From NCBI GenBank assembly GCA_963678675.1, contig OY783193.1, forward strand, positions 7,867,394-7,931,393: a DNA stretch of 64,000 nucleotides. The letters run 5' to 3'. Positions 48,618 through 59,802 of this stretch are shown here, piece after piece. Numbering within the stretch: position 1 is the first letter of the stretch; each line of letters opens with the position of its first letter. This DNA comes from Xiphydria camelus. Taxonomy: Eukaryota > Arthropoda > Insecta > Hymenoptera > Xiphydriidae. Below the pieces are notes generated by a model. The model saw only the letters and a program-made list of their open reading frames with translations. It was not told where the DNA came from and searched no databases. Both the position numbers and the translations under genes were made by a program.

Positions 48618-48800
48618 CCCAAGAGAAATAATTGTTGGCGCTAACAAAATTTTTTCTTCAATCAAAAACATGATATAATTCCAGAATGAAGCCATGGTTT
48701 TTTTCGTGCAAGAAAATATTTGATAGGCTTGATCAATTGTTTTTTTTTTCGCGCAGAAAGAATTTCTCGTTTCAACGAAGGTACTCTTGAAAAAAAATTA
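48618..48800 (-). mobile_element. CACTGAGAGAAATAATTG-family element, copy 2 (partial)
   Basis: In reverse orientation it begins caagagaaataattgttggcg and carries caaaaacatgatataatt, cgtgcaagaaaatatttga and gaatttctcgtttcaacgaagg, matching copies 1 and 4. It runs into a TA-rich microsatellite (48800-48860) and lacks the far end. Confidence 0.75.
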
Positions 48801-48860
48801 ATAATATATATTCTTCTTAATAATATATATATAATATATATTAATAATATATATATATTA
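48800..48860. repeat. TA-rich microsatellite
   Basis: Runs of (TA)n and TTAATAATATATA. It follows the truncated element copy. Confidence 0.8.
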
Positions 48861-49051
48861 GTTACACAGTATTACTAGACGACATTGTGTCGCGTCGATA
48901 AATACCAGGCGTAGGATCTCGAGTCTCGCCCCACACGGCATCATATATGCTCGCGCGCGTCCGCGCGTGATCGACTCGTGTGCGCTCGCGTGAGACACGT
49001 GGGAGGCATCGCGCTCACGAGCGATCCCGAGGATCCCCGAAGATCACCGAG

Positions 49052-49108
49052 ATGGAAACGCGCGATCCACGTGTGAAGAGCGTGCCACGCGTGACCGCTT
49101 TCAGCACT
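49052..49108 (+). CDS. Weak candidate first coding exon
   Basis: ATG in a good context (caccgagATGG) opens 19 codons (METRDPRVKSVPRVTAFST) that end exactly at a consensus donor, ACT|GTGAGT. It lies in a CpG-rich block like insect first exons. I recognise neither the protein nor a following exon, and an in-frame upstream ATG (48980) also exists. It could easily be chance. Confidence 0.15.
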
Positions 49109-49458
49109 GTGAGTGGTGGGAGTCGAAGGGGTGGGAACGAAGACGAGTCCTCGGGACAAAGAGCGAAGCTGCGGCGACGATGCAGAGAAGTGCTACCCTC
49201 AGACGGGAGTTTCTGTAAGCGTGAGGCTCAAGTTCGTGATGCTGCATGCAGGCTGGTTCGTGTCCGTGATAAATACCAGAGTTGGTTCGTGTTTGAACTA
49301 GGAAATTGTTCACTATAACGTACTATCCTGCATAGTGCACTGAATTCGGTCTTAACATAAAAAATATTCATATTTCTAAATTCAATTTATAATCCGTATA
49401 CATATTCAATGATAAGAGAAAAAGAAACGGTCCGAAAAAATGATTACTCGCAAAATTA

Positions 49459-49522
49459 TAAGTGCGTTTCTCTCTACGAGATTGTATCATAATCGAAACG
49501 AAAAGGCAGAGAGACGCACTTA
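49459..49522. repeat. Short hairpin
   Basis: ataagtgcgtttctctct is mirrored by agagagacgcacttat with a 30-bp loop. Confidence 0.6.
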
Positions 49523-51499
49523 TGCTAAGCAACGAGTGCGAGGGAGATAATCTTACTAGACTATGACGTAGCTACATCTTTAAATACATGTTTTCCAGCT
49601 CAAATGAGACGGAAAAGGAAAAGTGAAAAAATACGGGGTAAAAAATGTTGCCCAAATTTTTCGAATTTGCAATAAACAAAATTAGTGTTAAAACCGAACT
49701 CCATATGGCGTCTATAAGATTTTCGTAAAGAAACTCCATAGAAATAGATTATACCACATCTCAGCTTATTGATGCATATCGCTTCACTAAATTTCAATGT
49801 TTTTTTCTTTTCCATCCATGAAATATATAAAAGCGCTGATCCCCAGAATTCAAGAAATTATTCGTTTTGTAATAGTATAAAAGTACCTAATGTTTCCTAT
49901 TTCATTTCTTATTTCTAGACCAAATACTTCGGGAAATCAACGCAACAGTCTAGTGAATAACAGATTGGTACAAAATAAATCAACCCCCTCCACACTTTCT
50001 ACCCAGCGTAAGACTTTAAATACACTTTTTCCTTCGTCCGCTCTCCGCTGCACACGCATCGCAGCACCATGTGTCTGACGGTATTTTGATGAGGAGCAAA
50101 GGGTTGACCGCGCACTGGAATTGCAATTTGAATTAGCCGAGAAAGCCGGAGCTAATGATTCCTGAAGAGCAAAACACACCGGTGCTCACGGTGCGACTCG
50201 CGATATTCGTGACTTTGCAAGAAACCGCGGAGCGGAGGAGTGACCGTGAAAGAGGCTGAAAGAGATCAACGGACCGACATGTGTACATACATATACGAGT
50301 ACATACATGTACACAGATAGCTACCGATGCACCGAGTCGCTTCGAGTCTCCCGCGCTCGCGCGGAACTCGAGAGATATTCGACCGAATCCCCGCGATGTT
50401 TAATGGCCTGAAAGTCTCGACATATCGAGCGCCGCGCGCTCTCCTCTGACACGCGCGACATCTTAACGAGCCGCGGCATTGTTTTTCGCATCCGCGGTCA
50501 CGTGACCGCGGCGAAGGAACGGCTAAAGGGTTGAGGGAGGGAAATAATGGAGCTTCCGCGCAACCGCGGCGCACTTTATACCCCGACTGCTTATGAATTT
50601 GTACGGGTACGGCGACCGGCCGCGCATACAAAGGGGCGGCGAGGAGTTCGTACAGAGGACGACGCGTGGTACCGTACGCACGATCGGAGGGAGAACGAAA
50701 AATGCGGAGATCTAATCATTACTCGGCGATGGTGACGTGAGTTACGTGCGTGGATAAATGTCGGCGGCGAAAGACAAAAGTGCATCTGGTCCCCGTGGTC
50801 GTGCGCGAGAAACCCGCACCGCATGAACAGTAACACCCTCAGGCCCCCATATCGCACGCTCCATCGTCATATTTATACACCTTGGCACCTCAGCTTCGCT
50901 TCGGCGCTTTGATGTCGCGCGGGCTACGTTTACGTCCTGAATTCGAGGTAAGGACGCGCGAGGACGTGCGTATGTGCACACGCCGTTATCACTGTTTTGG
51001 TTGTGCGTTTGGAAAGGATTTCGTGGAGGGCTTGGGAGCTTTCTCTTTTCTCTTTTCGAAGGCTATTCGGTGCGACCGGACCGGATGCCGCCGAAGATGG
51101 AGGGAGGTAAATAAGCCAATTATAGAATCGTCGAAATTTCACGCCGAAACGAAAATTCATTAGGGAGGATCGCGAACATAAATATATTCGAGCAGCCCCG
51201 TCCCACGCCCAGTCTAATATCCGAAGCAGGTGTGTCGAGATTCTCTATGTTTCTACCACCCTTCTGACTCTCCTTCTTACCCTTTTTGACCTTCTCTCTG
51301 TCTCCCTTTCCCTTCCTCAAAAAGGTGCCTTTTTATGTGTTACATTTATGTGTTATATACTATTTTTTCGAGAGCTTCGTATCGTCGTTTATGTACTTTT
51401 CGAAATTTCAAATAAATGGACCGATGAAAGATGATAATCCGAAAAACTTGACTCCACGGCTGTCATTACTTTAAAAAAAATAAAGTCATGCATCAAACT
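49523..51499. other. Intergenic DNA, nothing recognised
   Basis: AT-rich, then a CpG-rich block at about 50200-51100 with overlapping open frames on both strands (longest 121 aa, 50266-50631 minus). No motifs are seen. Confidence 0.5.
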
Positions 51500-51765
51500 C
51501 AGGGTAAAGGTCTAGTTGAATACGGACCTAATAGAAAAATGTATTTGAAATAAATAGGAATTTATTAACAGCGGGCAAAATTCATTCACACAGGAATTTA
51601 TTCACGTTTGAATGAAATAAGTGTTTCGCGTATCTTTTTAATCGAGTACGAGCCTAATAAAACATTTATTTAATTTAAATAGACTTTCGTTTGATATGAA
51701 TAAATTCCTATTCACCTCAAATATATTTTTCTATTAAGTTCATATTCAATTAGACCTTTACCCTG
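51500..51765. mobile_element. CAGGGTAAAGG inverted-repeat element
   Basis: CAGGGTAAAGGTCTAGTTGA at the left is mirrored at the right (tcaattagacctttaccctg), with arms of about 50 bp. An inner pair of aataggaatttatt and aataaattcctatt repeats the symmetry. The CAGGG end suggests hAT, but the flanking 8-mers (atcaaact and ggtgcaaa) do not match. Confidence 0.75.
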
Positions 51766-52748
51766 GGTGCAAATAAAATTAATTGTTGCATGGTTCCTAT
51801 TCATATCCGATGCAGATTACAGAAACAGAAGGAGACATTTTTATGTGGTAAATGAGAGAGGATGAGAAAGAGAGAGAGAGGGTGAATCTCGACAAAAGGA
51901 ATGGCATCACGCTTGCCACTATCAAGCGACCGATGACGATATCTCTGGTATAAATGCGGCTTGTAACAAAACGCACGATTCTTTTTTATACCTTCGCGGA
52001 GACTCATGAGCAGCCTCGTCGTAAATTCATCTTTAAAACCCTCGGCAACCTCTTCTCGCTGAGGCGGAGACTTCTTAGAGGCCGTTGGGACTCATTTATT
52101 ATTCAGATTTATAGCCAGACTCGAACTGACTACCACAGATCGGCAGGACTTTGCGACGCGCAGGAGTCCGCAGCCCTCTGAGGAGCCTCGGAAATTCGAC
52201 GTTTTGCATACGACACGATCTCTCGGCCCGATTTGAATGAAGCCGGCGCATAACAAGCCGCTCTTGTCGGAGGTCCGCGATACATTTTAGACGGCGGCCT
52301 TTAAAACCGAGAATTCTGTATTCCTATTGCATGGGGAAATGACCAAACTTGGTACCTTGGAATAGATCTACATGATAAAATAATGCTTCTACCATTTTGC
52401 AACCTTATTCAGGCGACATGGAAGAAGAATTTCTATCCCCGATAAGAAATAATTTCTCAAAATTGTATTAGTTTGAAAGAATTTTCCCAAGAGTCTACAA
52501 GGACTAGGTTTAGCCCTACAAATGTTTCAAGAATTCACACAACTGTGTAGCAACCCTTGTTTCTGTTCTGAACGAATCGAAGAAAGTGTCAGACCCTGTT
52601 AAAAATTTCCGATCGAAAACGATATAAAATTGTAGAAATGATTAAAAAATACCGTAGATTGAGAAGTTCTATCGTTTCTTATAAATCTCACATTGAATAC
52701 TCTAAAAAACAATAAGATCGACATAAGTTTCTATATTATATCGTAGTA

Positions 52749-52828
52749 TTAGGTGTACAACTTTGCTACCGCCGTTTTTCTCGTAACCCATCCATAGGAA
52801 AACGGCGGAAACAAAGTTGTACGCCTAA
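52749..52828. mobile_element. 80-bp Tc1/mariner-type MITE
   Basis: TTAGGTGTACAACTTTG opens and its complement closes the element, with TA on each side (52747-52748 and 52829-52830). The arms also share ccgccgtttt. It is a miniature deletion derivative. Confidence 0.85.
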
Positions 52829-53135
52829 TAATTAACACGAAGATTATAAGAAACAATGAATTTCACGTTCTATGGTATTCTTAAATCTCTTTCCCTACAT
52901 TCTATCGCTTTCTATCGGAAATATTTAGCTGAGGAGTCTAAAAAAGTGCTTATATCTATATTCACACGCTAAGGTCCCATACCCTCGCGTAATTCACACG
53001 CCACCTTATTATCCGTGACGGTCGAGGTTTCCCCCGGGGCTCTGAATAATTTCAATTTCAACGAGTTTTCTATTTTCGAAGGAGCGCATCGTTAAGGGAT
53101 ACCTAACCATACGAAAAAAAGTGTTGCCGTTTCAG

Positions 53136-53245
53136 CCGACGAGCAGCCACCGCAAGTGGGTACCGGCGAAGAGGAAGAGCCTCCGGCACGAAAGAGCCAG
53201 CGAAAGGATGGACGGACGAACACGAGGCAGACAGTATCGGATTGA
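53136..53245 (+). CDS. Weak candidate terminal coding exon
   Basis: After a fair acceptor (gttgccgtttcag), one frame reads DEQPPQVGTGEEEEPPARKS and on through TVSD to TGA at 53243-53245. The hydrophilic acidic-then-basic composition looks like a protein tail. There is no ATG in this frame upstream before a stop, so it would have to be spliced. No partner exon was identified, so this may be chance. Confidence 0.18.
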
Positions 53246-55724
53246 TCTCCGCGAGTGAACCCAATTACCCACCGAAGGACCAGATTTATTGTCCCGACGG
53301 AGCCTGACTGAGGGACGAGATGCCCCGATGGTGGCAGCCACTCTTTACGGAGGCCCTGGGCCCTGTCTCCGTAAGAGCAGATCCGCGCTAGCAGAGAGGG
53401 TGTCGTGTCGCTTTGCTCACCCAATTATCAGCCGCTGACAACGACCTCTCCTGTTCTGGCTTCTGAGGAAGTCCCTCAGGTAGCCTCGCGTTATGAGTTC
53501 CTGCCCGCGCAGATCGAATCGTACCTTCGGATCTGAATGCAGATCATAAACAATCTATAATTGACATGATTTACCGGGCCTCACCTGCCCCCATCTTCGC
53601 GGTCACGCGAGTCCGCCTTCGGTCATATCGAAGATCTCTGGCGCGCAACATTTTATAATATCTGACGCCTACGAATCTTCCGTCGGTGAAGATAAGAGAC
53701 GATGTTTATATCGATGATGGGTTTTTTCGAAAGCTGGACTTTGAAGGTAGAAGAAGGGTTGTTAAATTTTACGAGTACACTGCCCTTTGTCGATATACGT
53801 ATTTTCACTTGCCAAAAGCAGGGTGCGAAATCGGTACACGTCGAAGTCTACAATGTTTCTAAGTGGAAAGCTATTTAATTTCAATATCATTGTACAATAA
53901 ATTATTGAAACTACGATGTCCAAAATTTCATCCCCGCACTTTGCGCGTTTTTTTTGTACATAAAAGTTAGTCCAATTTAATAAAAATCACTTCGAGAAGT
54001 CTGTATTTTAAGAAGTCTGTATTTTAATATATCAAACTGTTATGTGCAGGTGAGTAAAAAATTCATAGTTAAAAACATCGCGATTAAAGCAAATGATGCT
54101 GAAAGCAATTGAATAGTTTCGCCCTGCTCCGCCTATATATGTATAATATGTACTGCCTTCTCGATCAAAGCTACCCCGATTCCCGTGTGCCGCGCGCTAT
54201 TTTCTCCCTCCATTCATCACCCGCATCCTTTCGTCCGATCTCTCATCCTCCTCGCCACACCATCCCACCGACGACATCTTCCCAGATCCCGCCGAATGCC
54301 GCGGCTCGCCCCTTACTCGTCGCGGCGATGCTTCCGTCGAATTCGGAGGCCACGCCGCTCGCGCTAGCGCGGCTCTCCGTCCCGAAGATATGCAGATCAA
54401 GTGAGAGACCTTTGGACGGCCGCAGGTGGCTGTCACCGACGGCAAACATACTTTACCGCAAAACAGAAGTGGAAGGACACGGGCTTTGCGATTCGCCGCC
54501 GCGTGGCTGTCGCCGGAGCACCGCCGCGGTACTAACTGACGCCTTAGAGGGCACTGATTGAAATATTTATTACCCCTCGTTTCAGCCCTGCGCGTCCCCT
54601 TTTATGCCCGTGTAATGATCCGCTTTGCATGCGAGTCTTACCACTTGTGCGGGCCCTATTGGCAGATAGCTTCGCTCCGTCGATATTTCCTATTCGCTAC
54701 CTCCTAATTACCCATGAATGCTTGCCTATAACGAGTACGCTCGAAGAATTCGAGGGGAATAACGCCATTCGTACGCGGAACATCGCGCCATGAATGGTAC
54801 TCGTATGTCTGTGGCCGAATACGGTAATTCGTGCGATATAACATCTCGATACCTGTGCGCATGTACATACATGGCGCTACGGAGGGATGTTGGAATAAAT
54901 TCTGCCAGCGTGTAGCTGCATTGCTCGCTGTACGCGACACCCTGATTGAGAAATAAGGGCAAGCTGAAGCTGAAGTGACGAAAGAGTTTGCCAGTTCTGT
55001 AATTACAGTATTACTCGTTGCGTTACAGCTCGTGACTTCGGGGCTAATTTATCTTCGGGTGTAACGAGAGTACGAGTAATTCGTGATTTATCACCTCTTC
55101 AGCATTTCCTTCACGTCGCACGCGTGAGTGGTCATCGCGAGGAGGGGGGGAACTCTGTATAATTTCTTTCGCGAAGAAATTTGATGCAAAAGATCCGCGA
55201 AATTTTTTACAGCGGTACCAAATCGACGTCGAGACGAATTGCACCCGTCGCTCGACGATATAGCTGTGGACGAAATCCGAAGATTAACGAGGCGCGACCC
55301 CCTCACGCGCTGGGAGTTCTCTCCCTGCTGCGTCTCTCGGCTATAATTAGACCGTCCTAGATACAGGGCAATGTTTATATGCGAGTGATTGATCGCACCT
55401 TTTGATCGGGACGAATTCTCGTCCTCGCCTCTATACATACATATCCAACAATTAAAACTGGGTCATTATAAATATATTTGATACCCTGGTAATAACGGGT
55501 TGGGCCGAATCGTTGTAAATAAGAATGTCTCAATTAGGGGTCTGCACACGGTTAATCGGGGCAATTTTTACGGTATGCGACCGACTGTACAAACACCGGG
55601 ACGAGTTTTGAGGGAAGAGGAAAGAGTAATTGCCGAGGAATTAGAGCGAGTAGATTCGGTGTAGTTGTCCCTGCGGAAGAAACGGGTCGGTGTTCGCGTT
55701 TCTATCAACAGAGAGGAGTGTGTA
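53246..55724. other. Intergenic DNA, no gene recognised
   Basis: It contains a 150-aa open frame (54109-54561, plus) that is Ser/Pro/Arg-rich and overlaps open frames on the other strand. No family motif was seen. Confidence 0.45.
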
Positions 55725-55905
55725 CACTGAGAAAAAAAATAGTAAACGTCAAAAGAATATGTATTGAATCAAGAACATATGATCTTACGAATTTTTAAGA
55801 ATACAGATTCTTGTCTGAAAATTATATATACTTGATTCGAGAATATCTTCGTTGGAACGAGAAATTCTTTCTGCGCAGAAAAAACAATTACTTGAGTCTA
55901 TTGCT
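55725..55905 (+). mobile_element. CACTGAGAGAAATAATTG-family element, copy 3 (truncated)
   Basis: It starts CACTGAGAAAAAAAATAG and contains tttttaagaatacagattctt, atcttcgttggaacgagaaatt and caattacttgagtctatt in the same order as copies 1 and 4. The second half is missing. Confidence 0.75.
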
Positions 55906-57240
55906 ACAAATTGATTTCAGACATTGTACTCCTTGTTTATTAAAATTAAATTTCCAGAGACATTTTTTAAATAATGGGAAAATGCTTAACCTAATATCTC
56001 AGACAAGAAATTGCTCGCCAACTGAAGTTATCAGTGAGCACTAATGGATCAATACTCGATGGATCTTTCGACCGAATCGATCTACTGAAAATACGTCAGC
56101 TGTAAACGCAATACTGATAAATGTCCTGCATCCAAAGCGACGACTCAGTTTCTCAGCGCACTGCCCGCGAGAAACTGTAGAACGTTTTTACAATACGACT
56201 CTAACAACGCGCCGGTACAAGGCTGGGCGTTGATACCGCAGTTCCTAGTATAATTATGAGCCTATCAGGATCTTTAGAGCTCCGCACTCTGCAGAAATGC
56301 CAAATGCAATTACCCTGACGTTACGAGGAGGGAAATACGAGGGTCTTCTGCAGCGTAGCTCAGATGTATTCGCGAAGAACGCGAGGACGTGGTTTTCTTA
56401 GAAAATACGGGAAACATGTTCATTCCACTCTGAGAGAAGAGTAGGTGATAAAATCAACCATAAACGCAAACTTGAATTTTCCTGGTTGTTAGTACCATAT
56501 TTATGATTAAACAGACCGTGAATACAGTTGAAATAACTTTTGTTACGTGCTTATAGTAACAATAAGATTGTATTTTATGATAGTCGTGCACGATGGTTAA
56601 ATTAACGAGAAAAGTAGATCGATAATATTACTTCATGTCAACTGGTAATGCCATTACTGGTAATGTTAACTGTATAAAGAAAGTTTAGGGACATCACAAT
56701 CGACCATACTGCAGATTGATTTGGCTACTATAATCGTAATCTCTTGTTAGGTACCATAACCAGAACTTCACTGTTTAGAAGAATTATGGAATCATGGTTG
56801 ATGCCAAAATACGACCATGATTTCTAGTTAAAGTATGGTTCTAGATTTTTCTTTCAGTTTAATGGGTCTAAATCTGGTTGACGAATCATGTAAAATATAG
56901 TTCTCGTTCGATGGAATATTTAGTCCACCGCCGTTTTAATATTCGACGAATTAAAAGGATATTCATCAACGTCATCACACAGAGGGTGGGGAATTAACTC
57001 CCGTCTCATATGTACTACTATGACTTTGGTAGTGTGGACAGCCCATGCACGCCCGGGCGAAAGGTGGGAAACGTTGTAACTACACAAAAGCTGTAATTGC
57101 GAAATATATTTCACCGGACGACGTCCAGCTGGTAATTGTACTATTTACTGCACCACTTCTACACCAACTAGTAGGTTGATACCTTGTAATAGGCTCGTCC
57201 TCGTAAACAAATCGAGCAAACACTGATTGTTTTGCATGAA
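55906..57240. other. Intergenic DNA, possibly with an old element
   Basis: The AT-rich stretch 56430-56890 holds repeated gattaaa/ggttg words resembling the other element families, but I could not define ends. No gene is recognised. Confidence 0.4.
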
Positions 57241-57256
57241 TGGACACGGGGTACCG

Positions 57257-57470
57257 ATAAATGAATGAATGAGGACCCTTCCAAGACCTTGCCAAAGATA
57301 TTGAAGTTCGCAAAAAAAATTTCTCGATCAAGGAAATACTTATTTTATAGCATGGATGAATGCGAATGGATGAATCGAGAGATTAATCAATGAGCACCCT
57401 TCCGAGACTTTGCCAAAGATATTGAAGTTGGCGAAAAAAAAATGTCCCGATGAAGGGAATACTATTATAA
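57257..57470. repeat. Diverged tandem duplication of about 125 bp
   Basis: gacccttccaagaccttgcc...gatattgaagttcgc (57261 onward) recurs as cacccttccgagactttgcc...gatattgaagttggc about 125 bp later. Both copies end near aaatact/gaatact. Confidence 0.8.
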
Positions 57471-57485
57471 TTTTATCATATGGTC

Positions 57486-57500
57486 GGGGGGGGGGGGGGG
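57486..57500. repeat. Poly-G run of 15
   Basis: Fifteen consecutive G residues followed by tggcgggg. The length may be unreliable because such runs are hard to sequence. Confidence 0.9.
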
Positions 57501-58231
57501 TGGCGGGGCATCTAAAAATGAATCGTCGAGCACTCCTCCCGAGAATCCACCGTAAAATATGGGAGTTCTGGAAAATATATAAGGAATAAAAAAATGTGTA
57601 ATCGAACAAAAGAAAGTGGAAATGATTCGTGCAAAAACCCGTAACCCCCTTCGACTAATTCAGGGCGAAAGAATGTTATTCGTGTCGGAAACAGGGACCA
57701 CATGACACGTCCCCCTGATTCGGAGATCGGAGGATCGACGGTAAATGTACCTACGTATTCGATCGGACCGATAGGAATCCCGGCGATATAAATCGAGCGT
57801 GACGCGATCCAACTGTCCACCGCGACAACAAGGACAACGCAGATTCGACTCGACTGGACTTGGCTCCCGGAGGATTAAATTAACCCAACGCGGTTACCGA
57901 GTCTAAAGAGATGCGTGGATCGTAAGATTCCTAGATGCTAAGATAGCTTTGCATCTGCCGTTCGATTGCGATAATTGGGCGGTCCCCGGTGATTGATCGA
58001 AAATCTTATTGAATTTAAATCGGGCGCGCGTACGAGCGTGGAAGGTACTAATACCTAATTAAGAGGAAAGATCTTATCGATGCTTTACGTTCGCGGACGC
58101 CACGTTAATCGACCCGGTTTCGACGCCATCGCAGACACATTAAAATTCTCCCAAATTACTCGCCGTAATCGCGCGGTTGCTCCGAATACCTATTTTATGT
58201 AAATGCAATTTCGAAGAAAAAAAATAGTATG
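57501..58231. other. Intergenic DNA, nothing recognised
   Basis: No motif or repeat was seen. An open frame at 57512-57820 (minus) lacks protein-like features. Confidence 0.5.
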
Positions 58232-58526
58232 TTAACCCTGCAGTTGTCGCGCGGATGACAATGGTCATCCATACACGATGTGATTTCTGAAACCAGATGA
58301 GTAAATATAAATTGAAAGTTCCCAATTGTTAAAAAAAGAAGTTCATATTTTATTTATTTTCTGTTATTGTTTATTAAAAGATTCCTAAGATTTAGTAATA
58401 AAGCACTAAATATATTTTACATGTTTATTCATTCCTTAGGTAATCCTTATCTCAATCTGGGTGACAATAGTGTCTACCGCGCGACCACTGTCGTTTCGTT
58501 ACGGGGCGTTACCACTGTAGGGTTAA
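58232..58526. mobile_element. piggyBac-like non-autonomous element, copy 2 (intact)
   Basis: TTAA-CCCTGCAGTTG at the left and CACTGTAGGG-TTAA at the right, 295 bp with the duplications. It aligns along its length to 40263-40816 minus the nested MITE. There is no transposase. Confidence 0.9.
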
Positions 58527-59518
58527 AGCGAATTGTAAGATTAGTGATGGGGTTCAATTATAATTTTAATACCGATTCATTAATTTTCTTCTTTTAGGAT
58601 AAAACATTCGATTGAACAGATGATAAAATGATTTGATACAGGCAATATGTATACGGACGATCTTCCCATCGAATCACTATTACTGAGGAGGAGATTATCG
58701 GAGCGCTCGGTAGCTGCGCGCGGCGCTCGTTAAAAAGAAATTTAGCTGAACTTCGTCGACGCGCCGCGAACGACGAAGGGGAGTCGGATAATCGCAATCA
58801 GGGGATTCTCTTATAGGGAAGCACCGCTGACTGACAAAAACTGCCCACGCGAGGGTGAGAACTCGAGAGGATACACCGGAGGAGGAGACGGCCGATGCGG
58901 TCCCGGCTACAATTTGCATTTTTACGTTCGGAAGCCGGGTATTTTGCTCGTTCCGCAAATTGCACCGCCCGAGAGGAGGGAGCAGTGTATACTTCGTCTC
59001 GCGGAGGAAGTTCGAGCTCGCAGGGTCTCTCGTGTATATCATTGTTCCGAACGAGGGAAAAACCGCGGTCACCCCGTCATTTTAAATTCATTAGGCAATT
59101 CTGAACGCGCGCCCCGGAGTGACAAAGCAGACACGACGCGCGCGTTGCCTCCGGAGAAAAATCATCTACCCGCTTCAACGCGGCTCCGAGGCGTTTTTGA
59201 TCTCGTTAGGTGTCAAACGAGATGAACTTTTTATCAGTTTGGATGAGCGGACCACAGCGAGTGGCGTTTCTTTTTTGCGATCTTGCGAAAGATGCACGTA
59301 AAATTACGCCGGGGTGTTTTGATATATATGTATCACCTTCGGTTATGGAGAAAGGGTTGCACATAAAAATGCATCTAAATTAATTCAGTGTTCTGTATTA
59401 TTTTGTCGATAGCCATAAATCTTTTAAATCACTTAAATTAGTTTAAATTTTCACAGTATAATTACTACAACTATTATCGCCATCACGATATTGCTTTCAT
59501 AAGCGTATCGACATACCT
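58527..59518. other. Intergenic DNA, CpG-rich in part
   Basis: Overlapping short open frames at 58690-59300 on both strands reflect CpG-rich composition. No gene is recognised. Confidence 0.5.
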
Positions 59519-59802
59519 ACTGAAACAAATAATTACTAGTGTCACAGGGAAATACTTCTTGAAGAACATAATAATCTTAAAACTTTTTAAGAATACAGAT
59601 TCCTATAGTCAAAGAATATATATTCTTCATCCAAGAATACCTTCGTTGGGCCGAGAAATTCTTCCTGCGCGAAAGAAACAATTACTTGAGCCTATCAAGT
59701 ATTTTCTTGCACGAAGAAAACAATTGCTTGGTTCTGGTATTATGTCATGTTTTTGATTCAAGAAAATATTTCTCTGACACCAGCAATTATTTCTCTCAGT
59801 GT
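59519..59802 (+). mobile_element. CACTGAGAGAAATAATTG-family element, copy 4 (full length)
   Basis: Both ends are present: ctgaaacaaataattactagt at the left and the complement of CACTGAGAGAAATAATTGCTGG at the right. It is 284 bp. It defines the order of internal words used to recognise copies 1-3. Confidence 0.85.

Noticed and set aside
54109..54561. 150-aa plus-strand frame
   Set aside because: Ser/Pro/Arg-rich composition, no motif, and overlapping frames on both strands in GC-rich DNA.
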